NCBI GenBank assembly: GCA_021158425.1
Contig: JAGGUR010000169.1
Coordinates: forward strand, 1-5,656
From: Candidatus Cloacimonadota bacterium
GTDB lineage: Bacteria > Cloacimonadota > Cloacimonadia > JGIOTU-2
Direction of reading: 5' to 3'
Length of the DNA: 5,656 bases
The stretch's first letter is position 1; each line of letters opens with the position of its first letter. Positions 1 through 4,018 of the stretch are shown in pieces. The notes under the pieces were generated by a model. That model worked only from the letters and a program-made list of their open reading frames with translations, was not told the DNA's origin and ran no database searches. The position numbers and the translations under genes are program-made.

Positions 1-478
1 TTCCTTTTTTATAGTAATGTTTTACCTCTCTCATTTCTGTGACAAGGTCCGCCTTTGCAACCAATTCGGGATGCGCATATCTGCCAGTTATTACAACTTC
101 TTCATTTTTAATATCGTCTAATAATGAGAGAACTTTTGATAATTCCAATAAGTTGAAATCTAATGCAACATTTAATTCATCTAAAATAATCAAATCATAC
201 TTTTTTGATTTCAGAACTTCTTTTGCTTTTTTTAGTCCTTTTTCTGCTTCTTTAAAATCTATTGGTTTGGGATTTCTCTTATTCACAAACTCTGGAGTGC
301 CAAACTGAAATACATCAACATTTTTTATTTTATTTAGAAAAACGATTTCTCCATATTTGAAATTTTTTTTCATAAATTGTATTAAGCAAACCTTTTTATT
401 GTGCCCAAGATGTCGGATTGCCAGACCTATTGCAGCAGTAGTTTTTCCTTTGCCGTTACCCGTATAAATTTGTAGCAT
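1..478 (-). CDS. cobO: Corrinoid adenosyltransferase (CobO/BtuR/CobP family), 3' end outside window
   Basis: Transfers the 5'-deoxyadenosyl group of ATP to cob(I)alamin or cobinamide in the cytoplasm, giving adenosylcobalamin-type cofactors for synthesis or salvage. The visible 159 residues begin with the family P-loop TGNGKGKTT at residues 6-14, near the N-terminus as is typical. They continue with FMKK (36-39), a Walker-B-like ILDELN around 99-104, the VITGR strand near 134-138 and the C-terminal signature ADLVTEMREVKH around 143-154. Family members end soon after this motif, so only roughly 10-20 residues should be missing beyond base 1. The ATG at 478-476 is supported by a Shine-Dalgarno AGAAGGA on the minus strand (484-490), 5 bases upstream. 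The gene lies 31 bases downstream of the tRNA-Val gene on the same strand, with no obvious terminator between. No other cobalamin genes are visible, so salvage versus de novo synthesis cannot be decided. Family identification is secure. Confidence 0.93.
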   Translation of the reverse strand, partial: MLQIYTGNGKGKTTAAIGLAIRHLGHNKKVCLIQFMKKNFKYGEIVFLNKIKNVDVFQFGTPEFVNKRNPKPIDFKEAEKGLKKAKEVLKSKKYDLIILDELNVALDFNLLELSKVLSLLDDIKNEEVVITGRYAHPELVAKADLVTEMREVKHYYKKG

Positions 479-509
479 AAAAATCCTTCTGATTTTGTAA
501 AGATAAAAA

Positions 510-586
510 TGGTGGGTGGTACTGGATTTGAACCGGTGACCCCTACGATGTCAACGTAGTACTCTAACCAACTGAGCTAACCACCC
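510..586 (-). tRNA. tRNA-Val (anticodon GAC), CCA encoded
   Basis: Read on the minus strand, this folds as a complete cloverleaf. The 7-bp acceptor stem GGGTGGT/ACCACCC is followed by discriminator A and a genomically encoded CCA (bases 510-512). The D-arm has the usual TAGCTCAGTTGGTTAGAG. The anticodon stem CTACG/CGTAG encloses loop TTGACAT, with anticodon GAC at bases 552-550. The T-arm contains GGTTCAAATCC. The GAC anticodon reads valine codons GUC and, by wobble, GUU. The gene is 74 nt without CCA and 77 nt with it. Confidence 0.97.
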
Positions 587-605
587 ACTTTTAATTTTGT
601 AAAAG

Positions 606-632
606 ATTCTATTCAACAATTTTATTTGTCAA
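606..632 (-). promoter_or_regulatory. Sigma70-like promoter for tRNA-Val (and possibly cobO)
   Basis: On the minus strand a perfect TTGACA (632-627) is followed after 15 bases by TAGAAT (611-606), a 5/6 match to the -10 box. The spacing is a little short of the usual 16-18, but the -10 box ends 19 bases before the tRNA 5' end, a sensible distance for a short leader. Being in an AT-rich region raises the chance-match rate, though an exact -35 placed correctly before a tRNA gene is good evidence. Confidence 0.5.
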
Positions 633-723
633 AGGATTTATAAATTTTTATATCATTTTTTCTTTCTCTCATCCGAAAAAACTATACTATACTAAAATTA
701 GACAGGTTTAAGAAAGAAATTAT

Positions 724-788
724 TTAAATTTTAAGTCAAAAAGAATAAAAATTGACATAAAAAATTGCTGATTAAATTTAAGTCCAAA
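724..788 (+). repeat. Pair of imperfect AT-rich near-palindromic repeats upstream of tdk
   Basis: Two copies of a TTAAATTT(T)AAGTC(C)AAA-like word lie at about 724-740 and 772-788. The core TTAAATTTAA at 772-781 is a perfect palindrome, and the first copy differs by one extra T. The second copy overlaps the predicted tdk -10 region and ends just before the ribosome binding site. They could be operator half-sites, but the base composition makes chance similarity quite possible. Confidence 0.25.
752..778 (+). promoter_or_regulatory. Possible promoter for tdk
   Basis: A perfect TTGACA at 752-757 is followed 15 bases later by TAAATT (773-778), only a 4/6 match to the -10 consensus. The implied start near 785 would give a leader of about 15 bases, just enough for the GTGGAG ribosome binding site (789-794) and the ATG at 800. 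The -35 is convincing and the -10 is weak. Overlapping TATACT words at 683-693 are an alternative -10, but I see no -35 for them. Confidence 0.35.
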
Positions 789-799
789 GTGGAGAATTT

Positions 800-1360
800 A
801 TGAATATTGTTAGAGGTAAAATTGGTTGGATAGAGGTAATCTGTGGAAGTATGTTTAGCGGAAAAACTGAGGAATTAATACGAAGACTACGCAGAGCAGA
901 AATTGCTAAGCAGAAACTCCAAATTTTCAAACCTATTATTGATAACCGCTATAGCAAAGAATATATTGTTTCCCATAATAAATCAAAAATGACATCTGAA
1001 TCAGTCGCAAATGCTGAAGAATTATACAAAAATGTTCGTTCAGATACTGAGGTTGTAGGAATAGATGAGGCTCAATTTTTTGATGATAAATTAGTGGACA
1101 TTTGCAACAAACTTGCCGATGAGGGCAAAAGAGTCATTGTCGCTGGATTAGACCAGGATTATCTTGGTAGACCGTTTCCTCCTATACCAGAATTACTAGC
1201 AACTGCTGAATATATTACAAAAACACTTGCAATTTGTGTCAAATGTGGTAACCCTGCAAACAGGACTCAAAGGTTAGTAAAAAGTGATAAAGAAATTTTG
1301 GTTGGAGCAGAAGATATTTATGAGGCACGGTGTAGAAAGTGTTTTAAGCCGATAGGGTGA
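800..1360 (+). CDS. tdk: Thymidine kinase (type II, zinc-binding)
   Basis: Phosphorylates thymidine (and deoxyuridine) with ATP to give dTMP in the cytoplasmic pyrimidine salvage pathway. At 186 residues it has the usual length for bacterial type II thymidine kinase and all its landmarks. These are the P-loop GSMFSGKT (16-23), GIDEAQFF (87-94) with E90 as the expected general base, and the [10 protein letters not shown] lasso start (117-126) that closes over thymidine. The four structural-zinc cysteines are C146, C149, C178 and C181, and the [14 protein letters not shown] stretch (168-181) is typical of the substrate-binding end. The ATG at 800 has GTGGAG 5 bases upstream. The protein carries about 10 residues before the beta strand leading into the P-loop, which is normal. 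It starts the plus-strand gene series, with the tRNA-Val promoter pointing the opposite way. Confidence 0.97.
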   Translation: MNIVRGKIGWIEVICGSMFSGKTEELIRRLRRAEIAKQKLQIFKPIIDNRYSKEYIVSHNKSKMTSESVANAEELYKNVRSDTEVVGIDEAQFFDDKLVDICNKLADEGKRVIVAGLDQDYLGRPFPPIPELLATAEYITKTLAICVKCGNPANRTQRLVKSDKEILVGAEDIYEARCRKCFKPIG

Positions 1361-1363
1361 AGA

Positions 1364-1480
1364 ATGATGGATAAGAAAAAAGAAAAGAGAGTATTTGATT
1401 TAAATGAACTTTCTCATAAACTGCCTCCCCTTAAATTCGTCATTAATAATTCTATGTTCAATATTCATAATTCAATCTAA
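1364..1480 (+). CDS. Possible small ORF of 37-38 residues, function unknown
   Basis: A short ORF starts 3 bases after the tdk stop, with tandem ATGs at 1364 and 1367 and a TAA at 1478-1480. AGGGTGA (1354-1360), which includes the tdk stop, sits 6 bases before the second ATG, so translational coupling to tdk is plausible. The predicted peptide has a lysine-rich start (MMDKKKEKR), then FDLNELSHKLPPLKF, then an asparagine-rich tail. The first 25 residues look protein-like. The tail comes from an AT-rich tract, 1441-1476, of the kind often found between genes, so the ORF may be fortuitous or may only partly encode a peptide. I recognise no family. If it is not a gene, 1361-1494 is simply the tdk-yggT spacer. 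Confidence 0.3.
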   Translation: MMDKKKEKRVFDLNELSHKLPPLKFVINNSMFNIHNSI

Positions 1481-1494
1481 ATGGAAATAGAAAT

Positions 1495-1749
1495 ATGTCT
1501 CTATTATATCTAATTGACTGGCTATTAAGAATTTATGTCTGGATTATCATAATCCGAGCTATCATTTCATGGTTCTCACCAAACTATTCAAATCCCTTTA
1601 TCCATTTTTTGATTACTGTAACAGAGCCAGTTCTATCCCCAATCCGAAGACTTATTCCTATTAGAGGCATAGATATTTCTCCAATAATTGTGATATTGAT
1701 TATTGAATTTATTCGTAGACAGATTTTTTATTTTATTGTTAAAATGTGA
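1495..1749 (+). CDS. yggT: YggT-family integral membrane protein
   Basis: This 84-residue protein has the two-helix YggT plan. The first hydrophobic segment covers about residues 3-20, followed by the signature RAIISWFSPN (21-30). The middle section NPFIHFLITVTEPVLSPIRRLIP (33-55) holds the conserved TEP...PIRR...P motif. GIDISPI (58-64) then leads into the second membrane segment (about 62-83). In Gram-positives and cyanobacteria the homologue (YlmG) is encoded near divIVA and cell-division genes and is linked to division or organisation of membrane complexes; its biochemical function is not established. The same pairing is seen here, with a DivIVA-domain gene 6 bases downstream. The ATG at 1495 has only a weak GGAAA-like site upstream. 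Length and both membrane helices indicate a complete gene. Confidence 0.92.
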   Translation: MSLLYLIDWLLRIYVWIIIIRAIISWFSPNYSNPFIHFLITVTEPVLSPIRRLIPIRGIDISPIIVILIIEFIRRQIFYFIVKM

Positions 1750-1755
1750 GGTTAT

Positions 1756-2268
1756 ATGGATACGAAAATTACTCCAGCGGAGATTCGTGGAAAAGAGTTT
1801 TCACGAGTTATGAGTGGCTATAAGAAAGCTGAAGTGAATGAGTTCTTAGAGGAACTCGCGACTCAAACAGAATTACTGCTTGCCACGACCAAAGAATTAG
1901 AAAAACAAATTCAAGAAAAGGACAAAAAATTAGATGATTTAGATGAGCAGAAAGACCTCCTTCGTAAAACCTTAATCCTGGCTGAAAAAATCAAGGATGA
2001 AACTATAAACAATGCAAAGAATGAAGCAGAAAATATTATTAAGGATGCAGAAATCAGTTCAAGAGAAAAAGTCAAAAAAGCAAAGGATTATCTTAGTATT
2101 TTGGAACACGATTTTATCAATCTTAAAGAGAAAAAAATGCAATTTATCGTAAATTTCAAATCCCAATTAAATGCTATGCTTGAAATATTGGAAAGAAATA
2201 TTCAACAAGAATCTAGTGAACCCAAAAAGAAATCTAACATAGAAATCAAGGGGGAAAAAACATTATAA
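1756..2268 (+). CDS. DivIVA-domain coiled-coil protein
   Basis: This 170-residue protein begins with a DivIVA-type N-terminal domain: ITPAEIRGKEFSRVMSGYKKAEVNEFLEEL, residues 5-34 (T-P-x-E/D-I, the F, the GY and the EV-x-EFL signature). Long heptad-like coiled coil follows, about 35-150, rich in Lys, Glu and Leu with an Ala/Lys/Glu segment at 86-110, and then a polar tail. DivIVA proteins assemble on the inner membrane face, often at curved sites such as septa and poles, and recruit division, growth or segregation factors. In Bacillus DivIVA a Phe-Arg pair before GY contacts the membrane; here the aligned residues are M19 and S20. The start ATG is supported by TGAGG (1747-1751), which overlaps the yggT stop. 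The stop overlaps the next gene's ATG by one base, so the two are probably translationally coupled. Being next to yggT supports an envelope or division role; the exact partner is unknown. Confidence 0.88.
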   Translation: MDTKITPAEIRGKEFSRVMSGYKKAEVNEFLEELATQTELLLATTKELEKQIQEKDKKLDDLDEQKDLLRKTLILAEKIKDETINNAKNEAENIIKDAEISSREKVKKAKDYLSILEHDFINLKEKKMQFIVNFKSQLNAMLEILERNIQQESSEPKKKSNIEIKGEKTL

Positions 2269-3089
2269 TGAGAAAAATTCTCAAGCATTTACCAGAAACC
2301 GTTAATTTTATAAAACAACAGTATAAGAAAAGGATTGATACAGCTATAATCTTAGGTACTGGATTAAATGAGGTAGCCTCTTCTGTTGCCCCGGAATTGA
2401 TAATTCCATATGAAAAGATTCCACATTTTCAAGTTTCAACTGCTCCATCTCATAAAGGAAGAATGATTTTTGGAAGAATGGCTGGCAAACGAATCGCAAT
2501 TATGCAAGGCAGACTCCATTGCTACGAAGGCTATACCCCTTTAGAAACGACATATCCAATATTTACTCTTAAAAAGATTGGAGTGCAGAATTTGATTATT
2601 ACAAATGCAGCTGGCTCATTAAACAAGAATTTACAGAAAGGAGACCTGGTAATAATCACTGACCATATCAATCTAACAGGCCAGAATCCGCTAATAGGAC
2701 TGAATGATAACAACCTAGGCCCCAGATTTCCAAGTATGCACGATGCTTACAACAATGAATTTATCAAATTAGCAGAGGATGTGGCACAAAAGAATAATAT
2801 TCCGATTAAAACCGGTATTTATGCAGGACTTTTGGGACCAAATTTGGAGACCGCGGCTGAGTGTAAAATGCTAAAAGTTATTGGTGCTGATATGGTTGGA
2901 CTTTCTACGGTTCATGAAGTTATTGTGGGAGTTTATCTTCAAATGAAGATAATGGCTATTTCAATCATTACCAATTTATCCAATCTATTTCATAAAGATA
3001 GACACTTACAAAATGAAATTGAAAAGACAGCACATAATTCACAAGATAGATTAAGAATCTTATTAGAAAATTTCTTAAAAAGTTTATAA
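2268..3089 (+). CDS. punA: Purine nucleoside phosphorylase (PNP-I, trimeric PunA/DeoD-II-like family)
   Basis: Cleaves purine (deoxy)nucleosides with phosphate to the free base and (deoxy)ribose-1-phosphate in cytoplasmic purine salvage. At 273 residues it matches the trimeric PNP/MTAP family. Visible motifs are ILGTGLNEVA (28-37, phosphate loop, usually GSGLG), SHKGR (61-65) with the phosphate-binding His H62, MQGRLHCYEGY (79-89), TNAAGS (112-117), GPRFPSM (151-157), GPNLETAAEC (190-199) with E194 matching the purine-binding Glu201 of human PNP, GLSTVHEV (211-218) and the base-binding Asn N236. Compared with human PNP the aligned Phe200 and Met219 are both Leu here (L193, L212) and the Pro of STVPE is His. 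These changes might alter specificity, and a methylthioadenosine or other nucleoside substrate cannot be excluded. The ATG overlaps the divIVA stop by one base, with AAGGGGGA (2248-2255) upstream. Family assignment is secure. Confidence 0.93.
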   Translation: MRKILKHLPETVNFIKQQYKKRIDTAIILGTGLNEVASSVAPELIIPYEKIPHFQVSTAPSHKGRMIFGRMAGKRIAIMQGRLHCYEGYTPLETTYPIFTLKKIGVQNLIITNAAGSLNKNLQKGDLVIITDHINLTGQNPLIGLNDNNLGPRFPSMHDAYNNEFIKLAEDVAQKNNIPIKTGIYAGLLGPNLETAAECKMLKVIGADMVGLSTVHEVIVGVYLQMKIMAISIITNLSNLFHKDRHLQNEIEKTAHNSQDRLRILLENFLKSL

Positions 3090-3108
3090 TGAATAGGAGT
3101 AGTTTATT

Positions 3109-3498
3109 ATGAATAAAGAAAAGTTAGAATTCTTCAAAAATTTGCTACTTGTGGAAAGAGAGAGAACAGTAAAGATTATTGAGAAGATAGATAAAACATG
3201 GAGCAAATCCATTAGAGAGTCTGTTGGTGATATTTCCGCTTACGCCACACATATGGCTGACCTTGGCACTGATTCTAATGAGAGAGAAAAAGAAACTTAT
3301 ATGCTTGAAAGAGAATTGAAAAATCTCAAAAAACTGGATCAAGCTTTAAAAAGAATTTATGATAATACTTATGGAATTTGCAGATTCTGCGGTAAAGAAA
3401 TATCTGAGAGTCGCTTGCGAGCAATTCCATTTGCAGAATTTTGTATAAAATGCCAACGAAACGAAGAAAGGATTAACAATAATAATCGGAAAATATAA
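3109..3498 (+). CDS. TraR/DksA-family C4 zinc-finger transcriptional regulator
   Basis: DksA-like proteins insert a coiled coil into the RNA polymerase secondary channel and tune initiation, often together with ppGpp. This 129-residue protein has an N-terminal helical region (about 1-35), a coiled-coil tip segment THMADLGTDSNEREKE (47-62) and a second helix (62-86). The C4 zinc finger uses C91, C94, C112 and C115 (CRFC and CIKC), with the typical I-x-x-x-RLxAIPFAxxC spacing. The HMADLGTD tip is that of the shorter DksA-like group rather than E. coli DksA. By my alignment D74 of DksA is kept (D51), while D71 and A76 correspond to H48 and G53. TAGGAG (3094-3099) lies 9 bases before the ATG. It sits immediately upstream of lspA, an arrangement recurring in several bacterial phyla. 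Family is certain; whether it acts like true DksA is not. Confidence 0.92.
   Translation: MNKEKLEFFKNLLLVERERTVKIIEKIDKTWSKSIRESVGDISAYATHMADLGTDSNEREKETYMLERELKNLKKLDQALKRIYDNTYGICRFCGKEISESRLRAIPFAEFCIKCQRNEERINNNNRKI
3467..3472 (+). promoter_or_regulatory. lspA: Possible ribosome binding site for an upstream, non-AUG lspA start
   Basis: AAAGGA inside the 3' end of the DksA-like gene lies 6 bases before ATA at 3479, which is in frame with lspA and uninterrupted to it. The TTG at 3515 has only an AAAGAAG stretch (3505-3511) 3 bases upstream. This site could therefore serve a start at ATA 3479/3482 or ATC 3485. It is a motif match only. Confidence 0.25.
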
Positions 3499-3514
3499 TA
3501 ATTTAAAGAAGTAT

Positions 3515-4018
3515 TTGTTACTCTTCTTGATTTTTCTTTCTTTAGACCAGTTCTCAAAAATAGGTATAAGAAATTTTTTTTCTAGCAATGTAAGAAACAG
3601 TCATAATATACTTGGCGATTTTTTTCGTATTACTTATACACGGAATTCTGGTGCTGTTTTTGGTATATCTATTGGTTCGGGGATTCTTAATCAAATATTG
3701 TTTATAATAATTTCAATTATTGCAATTTGCATATTAATATATCTTTTTTTAAAGGATACACATCCATTAGTTAATATGGGTTTTACGCTAATTTTAAGTG
3801 GTGCGGTCGGTAACCTTATTGACAGGATTGCTTTCGGAAATGTAACTGATTTTCTTGACTTTGATTTTCCGGATTTCATAATACAACGATGGTATATTTT
3901 TAATATTGCAGACTCCTGCATTGTTATAGGAGTAATAATTTTAGTGATTTATTATTTGTTTGTAGAGAAATCTGTGAAAGCAGAAAAAAACTCTGCAAGG
4001 AGAAAGAATGAAGTATAA
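3515..4018 (+). CDS. lspA: Lipoprotein signal peptidase (signal peptidase II)
   Basis: This inner-membrane aspartyl protease removes the signal peptide of prolipoproteins after lipidation of the lipobox cysteine. With the TTG start the protein is 167 residues, normal for the family. It has DQFSK at the end of the first membrane segment (11-15), the NSGAVFGI motif (44-51), a hydrophobic segment at 58-79, then LSGAVGNLIDRIAFGNVTDF (94-113) with catalytic D103. FNIADS (129-134) carries catalytic D133, and the last membrane helix follows (about 133-149). The start is uncertain. TTG is the only standard start codon in this frame, yet the in-frame sequence just before it encodes NNLKKY, the basic N-terminus expected of LspA, and the frame stays open back to base 3449. 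The true N-terminus may thus be longer, beginning at a rare start and overlapping the DksA-like gene. The 3' end overlaps the next gene by 11 bases. Confidence 0.94.
   Translation: MLLFLIFLSLDQFSKIGIRNFFSSNVRNSHNILGDFFRITYTRNSGAVFGISIGSGILNQILFIIISIIAICILIYLFLKDTHPLVNMGFTLILSGAVGNLIDRIAFGNVTDFLDFDFPDFIIQRWYIFNIADSCIVIGVIILVIYYLFVEKSVKAEKNSARRKNEV
3997..4002 (+). promoter_or_regulatory. Ribosome binding site fixing the start of the secreted-protein gene
   Basis: AAGGAG at 3997-4002, inside the 3' end of lspA, is 5 bases before the ATG at 4008. It is one of the best Shine-Dalgarno matches in the window. With the signal peptide encoded directly after the ATG, it makes this start secure. Confidence 0.7.

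Noticed and set aside
39..308. Plus-strand open frame of 89 residues at the window start
   Set aside because: It is antisense to the well-conserved cobO reading frame and resembles no known protein.
640..655. TATAAA-TT-TTTATA inverted repeat between tRNA-Val and tdk as a possible terminator
   Set aside because: The stem is AT-only, weak and has no clean T-run; both flanking genes point away from it, so a terminator is not expected there.
683..693. Overlapping TATACT words as the tdk -10 box
   Set aside because: No -35 at a suitable distance, and the leader would be over 100 bases; the exact TTGACA at 752 is a better guide.
3145..3588. Minus-strand open frames across the dksA-like gene and lspA start
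   Set aside because: They are antisense to conserved genes, have no ribosome binding site or family resemblance, and reflect AT-rich codon use.
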